A stretch of DNA of 64,000 nucleotides from Paractinoplanes bogorensis (GTDB lineage Bacteria > Actinomycetota > Actinomycetes > Mycobacteriales > Micromonosporaceae). The stretch lies in contig NZ_JAHKKG010000008.1 of NCBI RefSeq assembly GCF_018829635.1, positions 124,001 to 188,000 of the forward strand. The letters are read 5' to 3'. The notes under the pieces were generated by a model. It did not search any database. It had not been told where the DNA came from and saw only the letters and a program-made list of their open reading frames with translations. Position 1 is the stretch's first letter, and each line of letters opens with the position of its first letter. A program made the translations under genes and the position numbers. Positions 25,187 through 33,086 of the stretch are shown in pieces.

Positions 25187-26334
25187 CGCCCGAGGCTAAC
25201 CCGCTGAGCCGGCGAACGCGGGACCGGAGCGGGTGGCGCCGGGGGCGGAGCGGGTGGCGCCGGGGGCGGAGCGGGTGGCGCCGGGGCCGGAGCCGGCTCC
25301 GCAGAAACGGAAATGGTGCGCATCCAGCGGCTCAGCGGCCGCTCGACCCAGCGGTGGATCAGCCAGGCCACGCCCAGCATCACCACGGTCGTCGCGGCGA
25401 TCGTGACCCAGACCGGAACCGTGCTGTGCTCGTACGCGGCCCGGATGGCAGTGTGCCCGAGCCGCGAATGCAGCAGGTAGAGCGGATAGGTCAGCACACC
25501 CGCGACCCCCAGCCACCGCCACTGGATGCGATCGGTCCAGCCGAGCGCGACCACCAGCAGCACCGCGAACGACACCGTCACGATCAGATGCCCGGGCCAC
25601 GCCGGCACCGGGAAGCCGGAGTTGACCTCGTTCATCCGGTCGTCGACCCGGGCCAGGCACACCAGCCAGGCGAAGCCGGCGATGCCGAACAGCAGTCGTG
25701 ACGGCCCGAAGCGGTGGATCAGGTGCAGGGCGATCCCGCCGATGAAGTACGGCGCGTAGTCGCTGATCGTCAGCACGTTCAGGGCCGGGACGTGCAGCGA
25801 CGGCACGAGCACGGCGACCGTCATCCACACCGCGCACAGCAGCACGGCCCGGCGGTAGGTCAGGCCGCGGGCCACCACCAGCGCCATGATCAGGTAGAAC
25901 TTCAGCTCGACCAGCAGCGTCCAGTAGACGCCGTCGATCGGGTCGTGCCCGAGCGGTTGCTGCAGCATGGTCAGGTTGACCGCGAGGTCGAGCAGGGAGG
26001 GGCGGTCGTCGCCGGTGTGCGGGTACGCCATGGCGACCACCCCGGTGAGTACGACCGCGGCCCAGTAGGCGGGGAAGAGCCGGCTCACCCGAGAGACGAA
26101 GAACTGCCCGAGCGTGCGGCCCCACGCGCTCATGCCGATCACGAAGCCGCTGATCAGAAAGAACAACTCGACGCCGAGGAAGCCGTAGACGGTGAAATGC
26201 ACCGTGCTGGGCAGGAAGTACTCGGGCAGCCGGGTGCCGTCGATCCGCCACGCCACGGTGTAGTGGAACGCGAGGACGGCGAGGGCAGCCAGCAGCCGGA
26301 GGCCGTCGATCACGGCCAGCCGGGGGCGGGTCAT
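25183..26334 (-). CDS. Acyltransferase 3 family membrane protein
   Basis: This 383-residue protein has about ten TM helices and the acyltransferase 3 features IDGLRLLAALAVLAFHYTVA (catalytic-type His near 22) and LGVELFFLISGFVIGMSAW. These enzymes O-acylate sugars, lipids or cell-wall groups. The ATG at 26334 overlaps the upstream stop (ATGA). The C-terminal tail (about 348-383) is a Pro/Ala repeat made by a 21-bp DNA repeat. It lies between a sigma/membrane-partner pair and a SIP reductase in one operon. Confidence 0.9.
   Translation of the reverse strand: MTRPRLAVIDGLRLLAALAVLAFHYTVAWRIDGTRLPEYFLPSTVHFTVYGFLGVELFFLISGFVIGMSAWGRTLGQFFVSRVSRLFPAYWAAVVLTGVVAMAYPHTGDDRPSLLDLAVNLTMLQQPLGHDPIDGVYWTLLVELKFYLIMALVVARGLTYRRAVLLCAVWMTVAVLVPSLHVPALNVLTISDYAPYFIGGIALHLIHRFGPSRLLFGIAGFAWLVCLARVDDRMNEVNSGFPVPAWPGHLIVTVSFAVLLVVALGWTDRIQWRWLGVAGVLTYPLYLLHSRLGHTAIRAAYEHSTVPVWVTIAATTVVMLGVAWLIHRWVERPLSRWMRTISVSAEPAPAPAPPAPPPAPPAPPPAPPAPVPRSPAQRVSLGR
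25227..25289 (-). repeat. 21-bp tandem repeat coding the Pro-rich tail of the acyltransferase
   Basis: Three 21-bp units (beginning gagcgggtggcgcc on the plus strand) start at 25227, 25248 and 25269, with one base differing in the last. On the minus strand they encode repeated PAPPAPP-type heptads in the cytoplasmic tail. This is the third in-frame coding repeat in the window. Confidence 0.9.
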
Positions 26335-26894
26335 ATCCGGCTGAGTTTCAGCGCGTACGCGGCGAACTGCCCCTGATTTCCGAAGATGACCCGCACCGAA
26401 CCGCCGGACAGCACGTTGAGCTCGAATTCGCGCGCGCTGCCGGCATCGGTGCAGACGATCGTTTCCTGCCGGTCGACGGTGCCGTTGATCATGATGGTGA
26501 GCGGCAGCGGCGCCGGCCCGGAACAGCCCACCCGCAGCCGATAGCGGCCCGCGTCGGCCGCCATCCCGACGTCCTGGGGAAACTCGCCCATGATGTCGCT
26601 GTGGGTGAACCCCGGGACCAGAGCGGCGGCGATCTCGGCCTTGTCCGCGCGGCCCCGCCACAGATCGGTGCTCGGGGAGGCCGACGCCACCACCTCCATG
26701 GTGTACGGCGTGGCGTCGCGCTGGGCGACGATGTAGGAACCACCGGCCACCATCACGACAGCGGCCAGCGTGGCGGCCTGCACGGTGACCCGGCGGTGCA
26801 CGGTGCGGCGGGCGGCCTCGGTGCCGGGCGGCTGGACCTGGGGCAGGGTGCGGCGCCGCAGGTCGTCGAAGAGCGGGGTCAGCGGGTCAGACAC
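26331..26894 (-). CDS. Single-pass membrane protein, probable partner of the ECF sigma factor
   Basis: This 187-residue protein has a cytoplasmic N-terminus (1-37: DPLTPLFDDLRRRTLPQVQ), one TM helix near 38-58, and an outer beta-rich domain of about 125 residues with two Cys (CSG and CTD). It is placed directly after the sigma gene with a GTGTCTGA overlap, the normal position for an anti-sigma factor. The N-terminus lacks the HxxxCxxC zinc motif, so it would be a non-ZAS type. The outer domain probably senses or binds something at the envelope. Confidence 0.65.
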   Translation of the reverse strand: MSDPLTPLFDDLRRRTLPQVQPPGTEAARRTVHRRVTVQAATLAAVVMVAGGSYIVAQRDATPYTMEVVASASPSTDLWRGRADKAEIAAALVPGFTHSDIMGEFPQDVGMAADAGRYRLRVGCSGPAPLPLTIMINGTVDRQETIVCTDAGSAREFELNVLSGGSVRVIFGNQGQFAAYALKLSRI

Positions 26895-27423
26895 GACGGG
26901 CCTCCGGGTGGTTCAGCTGCACGGCCAGGGCGGTACGACCGCGGTGCAGCCAGGACTTGACGGTGCCGACGGCGACGTTCTCCCGCTCGGCGATCTCGGC
27001 GATGCTCATGTCGCCCAGGTAGTGCAGGACCACCGCCCGGCGCTGGTTCGGCGGCAGCGTGGCCAGCGCCTCGACCAGTTCGATGCGCAGCGTGTCCGGG
27101 CCCTCGACGTGCGGCTCGTGCGGGCGTTGCCGACGCAGGAACGTCAGCGCGGTGCGGGACCGCCGCCAGCGGCTGACCGCCAGGTTCCACGCGACCCGCC
27201 GCACCCAGGCCACCGGGTCGTCATAGCGGGACACCTTCGACCAGCGGCGCAACGCCCGGCAGAACGCCTCCTGGACGACGTCCTGAGCCTCCTGACGGTC
27301 GCCGAAATAGGCGTACAACTGCACGGTCAGGTCGCCGTACTGGGCGGCGTAGACCGCGTCGAAGTCGGCCGGCATCTCTGGCGGCGCCCCTCTCGGAGGA
27401 CCCTCCGTGGCGGTGGTGGTCAT
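26887..27423 (-). CDS. ECF sigma factor, SigE-like
   Basis: This 178-residue protein has region 2 (FDAVYAAQYGDLTVQLYAYF, DRQEAQDVVQEAFCRALRRW, RYDDPVAWVRRVAWNLAV) and region 4 (LPPNQRRAVVLHYLGDMSIA, then ERENVAVGTVKSWLHRGRTAL). The ATG at 27423 is chosen because an ECF-type promoter places the transcription start at or next to it; a GTG at 27441 lies inside that promoter. It heads a four-gene overlapping operon with a membrane partner, an acyltransferase and a siderophore reductase. Autoregulation is likely. Confidence 0.9.
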   Translation of the reverse strand: MTTTATEGPPRGAPPEMPADFDAVYAAQYGDLTVQLYAYFGDRQEAQDVVQEAFCRALRRWSKVSRYDDPVAWVRRVAWNLAVSRWRRSRTALTFLRRQRPHEPHVEGPDTLRIELVEALATLPPNQRRAVVLHYLGDMSIAEIAERENVAVGTVKSWLHRGRTALAVQLNHPEARRV

Positions 27424-27429
27424 GGCGAC

Positions 27430-27457
27430 TACACGCGGCACCGGCGATCAAGGTTGC
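27430..27457 (-). promoter_or_regulatory. ECF-type autoregulatory promoter
   Basis: On the minus strand GCAACC (27457-27452) and CGTGTA (27435-27430) are separated by exactly 16 bp. This is the form of ECF promoters with an AAC-core -35 and a CGT -10. The ATG is six bases after the -10 element, so the message would be leaderless. Confidence 0.6.
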
Positions 27458-27601
27458 ACCCTATTTTGCCCGTCCGCCGCCGGATGCTTCCCGAACACCG
27501 CGTATTCACCGTCATCGAACTTCAGTACGGTGAGAGCGCTCTCGTCCGAGACCGTCCCGGCGGGGTGGTGGGCATTCACCACTCCGCCGGGACCTCGGAC
27601 C

Positions 27602-28624
27602 TCAGGCCAGTGACACCCGCGCGATCGCCTTCTCCTCCAGGCTGCCCAGCCACAACGTGTCCCCGTGCCGGCGCACCCCGGTCGCCATCACGTAACGCCC
27701 GGCCGGCCCGTGCAGAGCCCGCAACACGTTCCCGTCCCCGTCGACCTCGGCCGCGATCACATAGGGCAACGGCTGCGGCTGCCAGCGCGTCGGCAGCACC
27801 GCGGCGATCCGGCGCACCACCGGATGCGGCAACAGCTTCTCGGCCAGCTCCACCCGCGGGCTGGCCAGCGCGATCCAGTACGTGCCGTCCCCGGCCGACG
27901 ACATGTTGTCGGGATACGCCGGCAGATCACCCATTTCCCGTACGCCACCAGACGGCAGAGACAACCGCACGAGCCGGTGCGACACGGTTTCGCACAGGAG
28001 CAGAGCGTCTTCCTCCGGCGTGAGCGCCACGCCGTTGGGGAAGTAGAAGCCCTCGGCCACCACGTCGACGTCACCCGACGACGGGTCGTAGACCAGCACC
28101 CGCCCGTTGGGCCGGTGCTCGAGCAGATCGCGCCGCCAGTGCGACACCGGGAACCGGTTCGAGCTGTCGCTGAAGTAGATCGTGCCGTCTCGCGCCACGG
28201 CCGCGTTGTTGCACAACATGATCCGCTTGCCGCCGACCCGGTGCGCCAGGTCGGTGATCGCGCCGTCGCCGGTCACCCGCAGCAGCCCGCGGTAGGCGTC
28301 GCACACGATGAGGCTGCCGTCGCGCGGATCGATCTCGATGCCCAGCGGCCGCCCGCCGGTGTTCACGACCAGATCCGGTACGGCGCCCGGGTGCGCGTCC
28401 GGCGGCCAGCGCCACAGGTTGCCGTCCTCGGTCCCGGAATAGATGTGGCCGTCCGGCCCGACCACCACGTCCTCCGGCCCGTGCCCGTACGGAAGGTCAA
28501 GCAGTTCGACCTCGTCGAGGCGGGTGTCGTTGGCGGTCCACACCCCGTCGAGCGGCGGGGGAGTGGTCGCGGGCAGCTTCACCGGCCGGATGAGCCACGG
28601 CGCGGGCGGACGGGGAACCGGCAT
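27602..28624 (-). CDS. SMP-30/strictosidine synthase-like beta-propeller protein
   Basis: This 340-residue six-bladed propeller has the strictosidine-synthase-like pattern: GPEDVVVGPDGHIYSGTEDG, RPLGIEIDPRDGSLIVCDAY, NNAAVARDGTIYFSDSSNRF, VAEGFYFPNGVALTPEEDAL. The Asn and Asp at blade centres that bind the metal in lactonase members are present. It may hydrolyse a lactone or ester; plant-type strictosidine chemistry is not implied. The ATG at 28624 is the first that fits the blade register. It is divergent from the cold-shock gene. Confidence 0.88.
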   Translation of the reverse strand: MPVPRPPAPWLIRPVKLPATTPPPLDGVWTANDTRLDEVELLDLPYGHGPEDVVVGPDGHIYSGTEDGNLWRWPPDAHPGAVPDLVVNTGGRPLGIEIDPRDGSLIVCDAYRGLLRVTGDGAITDLAHRVGGKRIMLCNNAAVARDGTIYFSDSSNRFPVSHWRRDLLEHRPNGRVLVYDPSSGDVDVVAEGFYFPNGVALTPEEDALLLCETVSHRLVRLSLPSGGVREMGDLPAYPDNMSSAGDGTYWIALASPRVELAEKLLPHPVVRRIAAVLPTRWQPQPLPYVIAAEVDGDGNVLRALHGPAGRYVMATGVRRHGDTLWLGSLEEKAIARVSLA

Positions 28625-28759
28625 CCACTCATTGTGACCCCTGCGTGGCGCGTTCGGAGGGTTCACCCGGGCGCTGTACGTCGGGGGCGGCCGTCACCCG
28701 TTCGGCTGTGCTAATTTTGCCGCGTTGCAGGTTTGATTTCCTTTTGGACGTTTCCCTTG

Positions 28760-28796
28760 ACGCCTGACGGGTTCTTCGCCCCCGTTCAGGCGTTTT
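28760..28796 (+). terminator. Intrinsic-terminator-like hairpin in the cold-shock leader
   Basis: ACGCCTGACGGG (28760-28771) pairs with CCCGTTCAGGCGT (28781-28793) through an 8-bp outer stem and a short inner stem, followed at once by TTTT and more T-rich sequence. No plus-strand gene ends just upstream. The hairpin would stop transcripts about 90 bases before the cspA start, so it is either an attenuator of the cold-shock gene or the end of a small leader RNA. Confidence 0.6.
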
Positions 28797-28885
28797 GTGT
28801 TTCGGCCAGTTCGGTCCCGGGCGATCACGGCCGCGACGAGGAGGAACGCAGGGTGCGTCTCCTCATCAGTCAGAAGGAGCAGTTC

Positions 28886-29089
28886 ATGGTTACCGGCACC
28901 GTCAAGTGGTTCAACGGCGACAAGGGCTTCGGTTTCATCACGCAGGACGGTGGTGGCGCCGACGTGTTCGCGCACTTCTCGGCCATCGCCAGCTCCGGCT
29001 ACCGCACCCTCGAGGAGAACCAGCGGGTCGAGTTCGACGTCGAGCAGGGCCAGAAGGGTCTCCAGGCGGCGAACATCCGCCCGCTCTGA
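28886..29089 (+). CDS. cspA: Cold-shock protein CspA family
   Basis: This 67-residue OB-fold RNA chaperone has GTVKWFNGDKGFGFI (RNP1) and DVFAHFSAI (RNP2), the family hallmarks, and ends GLQAANIRPL. The ATG at 28886 follows AAGGAG. The leader is long (at least 130 bases) and has a terminator-like hairpin, so expression may be set by RNA structure, as in other cold-shock genes. A strong terminator follows the gene. Streptomyces-type actinobacteria carry several paralogues. Confidence 0.95.
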   Translation: MVTGTVKWFNGDKGFGFITQDGGGADVFAHFSAIASSGYRTLEENQRVEFDVEQGQKGLQAANIRPL

Positions 29090-29101
29090 CCCTTGGAGCG
29101 G

Positions 29102-29172
29102 CGGCCGGCCGCCCCACGGTTGCAGATCCGCGGATTCCGCGTGATCTCCCCGGGGCGGCCGGCCGTCTTTTT
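29102..29172 (+). terminator. Strong intrinsic terminator of the cold-shock gene
   Basis: CGGCCGGCCGCCCC (29102-29115) pairs perfectly with GGGGCGGCCGGCCG (29152-29165), 14 bp, and TCTTTTT follows. The tail touches the stop codon of the convergent lipoprotein gene. The 36-nt loop contains a further small stem (ccgcggattccgcg). Confidence 0.85.
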
Positions 29173-30065
29173 CAGTCGAGCTGACTCAGGCCCGGCAGCG
29201 TGGGCAAGTCGATCTTGGTCGCCCCTTCGGGCGCCGTGATCGCCGCGCCGGCGGTCATCTCGATCCGCGCGGCCACCCGGCCGGTCGCACCCTCGACGAA
29301 CTGCAGCACGTTGATCTCGGCCGCGGTCAGCTTCCCGTTGTCGATCCACAGGTCGAGCACCACCGGCTTGTCGGCCGGCGCCTTCTTGAACTGCTCGGCC
29401 AGCGACGGTTCGACCGCCGTGGCGAAGCGCTTGGCTTCCCCGTACGCCTTCGTGGTCGACGACGTCACCACGAGGTGCTTGTCGTCCGCCTTGTCCCGCA
29501 CGACCTCGGCCCCTTCGAGCAGGTTGGTCGCGCTGGTGGTGAACTCCTCGAGCACCTTGGCCTGATCCGGGCTCGCCGACGGCGTACCGGCGGCGTCCTG
29601 GAAGGCCTTGGTGTCGATCGAGACCCACTGGCCGGAGAAGAACGCGTCGTAGTCCTCGCCCCCGCCGGTCAGCTCCTTGACCTCGGCCGGCGTCGCCCCG
29701 AACTTGGCCGCCAGCTCGGCCACCGGCGCCTTCACATAGACCGTGCCACCGACGAACCGCATCTCGGTGCCGGTGACGCCGTCGACGGTCACGCCGAGGC
29801 TCGACGAGCCCCCTTTGTCGTAGGCCACCGACATCGACGAGTTGAACAGCTGCTTCACCGTGGCCGCGTCGGCGTCCGCACCCGCGGCGGCGACCAGGTC
29901 GTCCGGGTTGCCGGTGAGCTTGAGCGTGAACCCACCCGACTTGGCGTCGGCGAGCTGCTGGGCGGCGTTGCGCAACTCGAGCTTGGGCTCGAGCGCCTGG
30001 AACTGCTGAGCGGCACAGCCGCCGGCCAGTGCGACCACAGCCACACCGGCAAGAAGAGCACGCAT
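29172..30065 (-). CDS. Secreted lipoprotein (LppX/LprAFG-like fold, tentative)
   Basis: This 297-residue protein has a signal peptide (RALLAGVAVVALAGG) ending at a lipobox-type Cys near 17 (AGGC), so it is an outer-face lipoprotein. The mature part has repeated amphipathic strands and phrases such as GTVYVKAPVAELAAKFG and PVVLDLWIDNGKLTAAEINV, in the style of the LppX/LprG lipid-carrier group, but this is only by resemblance. The ATG is at 30065. It is convergent with cspA and divergent from the repeat-protein gene. Confidence 0.75.
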   Translation of the reverse strand: MRALLAGVAVVALAGGCAAQQFQALEPKLELRNAAQQLADAKSGGFTLKLTGNPDDLVAAAGADADAATVKQLFNSSMSVAYDKGGSSSLGVTVDGVTGTEMRFVGGTVYVKAPVAELAAKFGATPAEVKELTGGGEDYDAFFSGQWVSIDTKAFQDAAGTPSASPDQAKVLEEFTTSATNLLEGAEVVRDKADDKHLVVTSSTTKAYGEAKRFATAVEPSLAEQFKKAPADKPVVLDLWIDNGKLTAAEINVLQFVEGATGRVAARIEMTAGAAITAPEGATKIDLPTLPGLSQLD

Positions 30066-30115
30066 CTGTTTCCCCCGTTTGAAAGTAGAGCCCGCTCAGG
30101 GTAGGGCCGGCGATC

Positions 30116-30134
30116 AACCGGGGCTCCCGGTTTT
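30116..30134. terminator. Short GC hairpin with T-tail in the divergent gap
   Basis: AACCGGG (30116-30122) pairs with CCCGGTT (30126-30132) over a 3-base loop, followed by TT. It lies in the 189-bp gap between the lipoprotein and repeat-protein genes and has no clear gene to terminate. It may belong to a leader. Confidence 0.3.
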
Positions 30135-30254
30135 CCGTCCGGCTTCTCCGCCGCGACCGGCCGGAACTCCATCGGATCAAGGACTCCAAGGACCCGGCCG
30201 GGCAGCGGCCGAGTAACTTCGCCGTCAGGTGCCTAGCCTCCCGGGGGGCCCGCC

Positions 30255-32270
30255 ATGATGTTCGCGGATGACTTGGACCATGCTCCGACCGTCGACCACC
30301 GCCCACGAGTGGCGCGCAGGCTGGCCGATCGTGGTGACGTGGGTGAGGCGGCCATCGTCTGGCTCGACCTCGCGGGCGACCGCACCGCCGCTCCGCGGGC
30401 ACGACGGCGGGCCGCGTCGGCCCTGATCGGTCTGGGGGCGGCGGAGGACGCGACGTCCGCGCTGCTCGATCTCGCCGGTGACCCCGGAGTCGCGGCCGGA
30501 GACCGGCGGAAGTCGGCGGTGGCGCTGGCCCGGGCGGGTGTGCACGATCGGGCGAAATCGTGTCTGGCCGGCCTGGCGTCCGACCCGGCAACGCCGCCGG
30601 CCGAGCGGAGGAAGGCGGCCGTGGCGCTCGTCGGCCTCGGGCGACCGGACGAGGCCACGGAGATTCTGCTCGACCTGGCCGGAGACGGGTCGGTGCCTGC
30701 CGACGAGCGGCGAAGAGCCGCGCTCGAGCTCGTGAAGCTGGGGCGCGGAGATGCCGCGGTCAGATTCCTCCGGGCGATCGCCTCACGTGCCCGTTACTTC
30801 GCCCCTGATCGGGTCCGCGCGGCGGCTGACCTCGCGCAGGTCGGTCACGCGGGAACCGCCCGCCGAATCCTTCTGGGAATGGCCCAGGACTCCAAGCTCG
30901 ATTTCTTCGGCCGGGCGCAGGCGGCTACCTCCTACGCGCGCTTCGCCGATCATCAGAAGGCGGCCGGACTGTTGGCGAGCGTCTTCAGCGATCCGGCGAT
31001 GCCGTGGAACTACGGCTGGCCGGACAACGTGGCCGCGCTCATCGAACTGGGTTACGCCGATGTCGTGCCGCGTCTGATCGCTTCCCCGACCGGCGGCGAT
31101 GCCCCCTTCGAACACGACTTGTACGTCGCACGGTATCTGCTCCGGTGCGGGCGCTTCGAGGATGCCGTCGCGAAACTCTCCGCGCTCGCCGAGGAGAGCG
31201 CGGACTACGCCACCCGAGCTCGTGCCGCCCTGACGTTGCTCCGACTCGGCCGAACAGTCCCGGCCAGAGACCTTCTCACGAAGCTCGCGGCTGACAGCGA
31301 CTTCGAGTCGCGCTGGCTGTGGGAGGTCGCGTCGGCTTTTCGCCGACTGGGCGAAGCCGATGCCGCGGTCGCGGCACTTGTCCGGCTGGCGAACTACAAA
31401 CACGCCGAACCTCACCAACGTGTCGAGGCCATCCTGGCCCTCAAGGCGATGGGCCGTTTCGCGGGCGCGATGAAGGCGGCCCGGAAATGGGCGAAACGGG
31501 ACGAGGAGATTTCGTATCAACTGATGAATGCCGCTCTGGCCATCGCACGCCTCGGCGCCGTCGCGGAGGCCGGGAAAATCTTGCTCGAGGGAATCGCCAA
31601 GGCGAGCTACCGCGATACCCGGTCCGTCGAAATGTTGGATCGGCTGGGCTTCCGGGACGCCGCGGCGGCAATCCTGCTGGCCTGGGCCCGAGACGCTTCC
31701 GCGAGCACCTATCAACGGTGCGACGCCGCGAAAGGCCTGGCCGGATGCGGCGGGCGTGAAGAGGCGACCGCGATTCTCGTGGAGTTGGTTCGCGCCAGTC
31801 CCCGCGACGCGTACCTCGGAGACGGTCTTCGGTGCGCGTCAGTACTGGTCGTCATCGGGCGGCCGAAGGTCGCCGAGCGGGAACTGCGCGGTCTCGTGCT
31901 TCGTTCCGGGGCGGAGTTTCTCTGGCCGCTCAAAGCGCTGCGGAATGTTCCGCACCGAACGACGGCTACCGGCCTCGCCGGGATCGCCCGCGACACCGCG
32001 TTGCGAAGAGATCTCCGCCTGCACGCCGCGCTCGCCGTCCGGCAGTGGGGAGACGTGCGCCAGGCACATGCGACGCTGGCCGAACTCCTGGCCGAGCCGG
32101 CCACAGAGGCCTGGATCCGGGTCCGCGCCGCGATGGTGCTCGGCGAGGCGAAGCAGTCCCGGAAGGCGGCGATCGACGCGCTGCAGGTGGTGATCGCGGA
32201 CGCCCGGGTCACCGAGCCGGTCCGGGAAAGCGCCATGGAGGCGCTACAACAAATGACACCGGAAGACTGA
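30255..32270 (+). CDS. Helical-repeat (HEAT/TPR-like) scaffold protein
   Basis: This 671-residue protein is made almost wholly of about 18 helical-hairpin units of about 35 residues. The clearest are at the N-terminus: RRRAASALIGLGAAEDATSA, then ALLDLAGD; RRKAAVALVGLGRPDEATE, then ILLDLAGD. The repeats weaken towards the C-terminus. There is no catalytic motif or TM segment. It is probably a protein-binding scaffold. It is 17 bp ahead of the DUF7019-like gene and opens the nine-gene block that includes the GTPase cluster. The ATG at 30255 has a G-rich sequence upstream. Confidence 0.8.
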   Translation: MMFADDLDHAPTVDHRPRVARRLADRGDVGEAAIVWLDLAGDRTAAPRARRRAASALIGLGAAEDATSALLDLAGDPGVAAGDRRKSAVALARAGVHDRAKSCLAGLASDPATPPAERRKAAVALVGLGRPDEATEILLDLAGDGSVPADERRRAALELVKLGRGDAAVRFLRAIASRARYFAPDRVRAAADLAQVGHAGTARRILLGMAQDSKLDFFGRAQAATSYARFADHQKAAGLLASVFSDPAMPWNYGWPDNVAALIELGYADVVPRLIASPTGGDAPFEHDLYVARYLLRCGRFEDAVAKLSALAEESADYATRARAALTLLRLGRTVPARDLLTKLAADSDFESRWLWEVASAFRRLGEADAAVAALVRLANYKHAEPHQRVEAILALKAMGRFAGAMKAARKWAKRDEEISYQLMNAALAIARLGAVAEAGKILLEGIAKASYRDTRSVEMLDRLGFRDAAAAILLAWARDASASTYQRCDAAKGLAGCGGREEATAILVELVRASPRDAYLGDGLRCASVLVVIGRPKVAERELRGLVLRSGAEFLWPLKALRNVPHRTTATGLAGIARDTALRRDLRLHAALAVRQWGDVRQAHATLAELLAEPATEAWIRVRAAMVLGEAKQSRKAAIDALQVVIADARVTEPVRESAMEALQQMTPED

Positions 32271-32287
32271 GGCGGGCGGAGTGGAGA

Positions 32288-32938
32288 ATGGCGGTCAAAT
32301 ACTACGTCTACATATCCGACACCAAAGTAGAGATGATCTATTCGCAGATCCCCGTCCCGCTGCGCAAGAAGCTCTCGGTCGAGCTCAAGGTCGACCTCAA
32401 AGTGGTCGGCACGACATTGAAGCCGTCAACTCCCCCCGAGACCAGATATTCCAAGGTCGACATGGTGCGTCGTTTCCTCGAGGACAGCGGCGACGTCGGC
32501 ACGGTCAGTAGTCCCGGTCCGTATGTGGCCGGGCAGACGATGATGCGGTGGGGAACGATCCGCGAGGGACGCCTCGTGTATTTCGGTGGAACCATGTCGT
32601 CTGTGGTGGTCGGGCTGGCCGGGGCGCGACGGCACGTCATCGGGGCGCCGGGTGCGGCCTCCACGCCGGAGACGATTCCCCTGAGTTCCTCCTCGGTGGA
32701 TCTGATCGAGGCGTTGGGTGCGGCCGACCCCAACATCGTCGGGTTGCCCATGGACATGGCGGCCGAGGTCACCGGCTCGCTGGATGAATTCGTGGCGTAT
32801 TCCGTCCTGCATGCGAGCCGCGGGATGCGTGGACCTCGGCAGACGCTGGAATTTCTGGCCAAGCGGGTGGGCGAGGCCCGCATCGATGCTCAGCGGGTCC
32901 TGCTGGCGAGCCCCATCTACGTGTCTCAGGTCGACTGA
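32288..32938 (+). CDS. DUF7019-like (SAVMC3_10250-type) protein
   Basis: This 216-residue protein begins VKYYVYISDTKVEMIYSQI and contains MRWGTIREGRLVYFGG and VVGLAGARRHVIGAPGAAS. I recall these features from actinobacterial proteins labelled SAVMC3_10250/DUF7019 family. The family has no proven function. GGAGA precedes the ATG at 32288, and the 17-bp gap puts it in an operon with the repeat protein. It may act with the downstream GTPases, but a 148-bp gap separates them. Confidence 0.65.
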   Translation: MAVKYYVYISDTKVEMIYSQIPVPLRKKLSVELKVDLKVVGTTLKPSTPPETRYSKVDMVRRFLEDSGDVGTVSSPGPYVAGQTMMRWGTIREGRLVYFGGTMSSVVVGLAGARRHVIGAPGAASTPETIPLSSSSVDLIEALGAADPNIVGLPMDMAAEVTGSLDEFVAYSVLHASRGMRGPRQTLEFLAKRVGEARIDAQRVLLASPIYVSQVD

Positions 32939-32961
32939 GCCGCTGCCGCCGTAGCCACGAA

Positions 32962-32977
32962 GGGGCGGTTCCGCCCC
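32962..32977 (+). terminator. GC hairpin between the DUF7019-like and dynamin-like genes
   Basis: GGGGCGG (32962-32968) and CCGCCCC (32971-32977) form a compact stem 24 bases after the DUF7019-like stop. No T-tract follows, so it may only weaken read-through into the GTPase genes or stabilise the upstream message 3' end. Confidence 0.35.
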
Positions 32978-33086
32978 ACCGTTCATCCGTTCGGCGTACC
33001 CGGTACTGGCGTGTCCGGGCCGCTGTCCGTCAGATTCGGCCGACGGCTTGGGGTGACGGGGACCGGGGTCCCGGAAGGAGGCGGCG

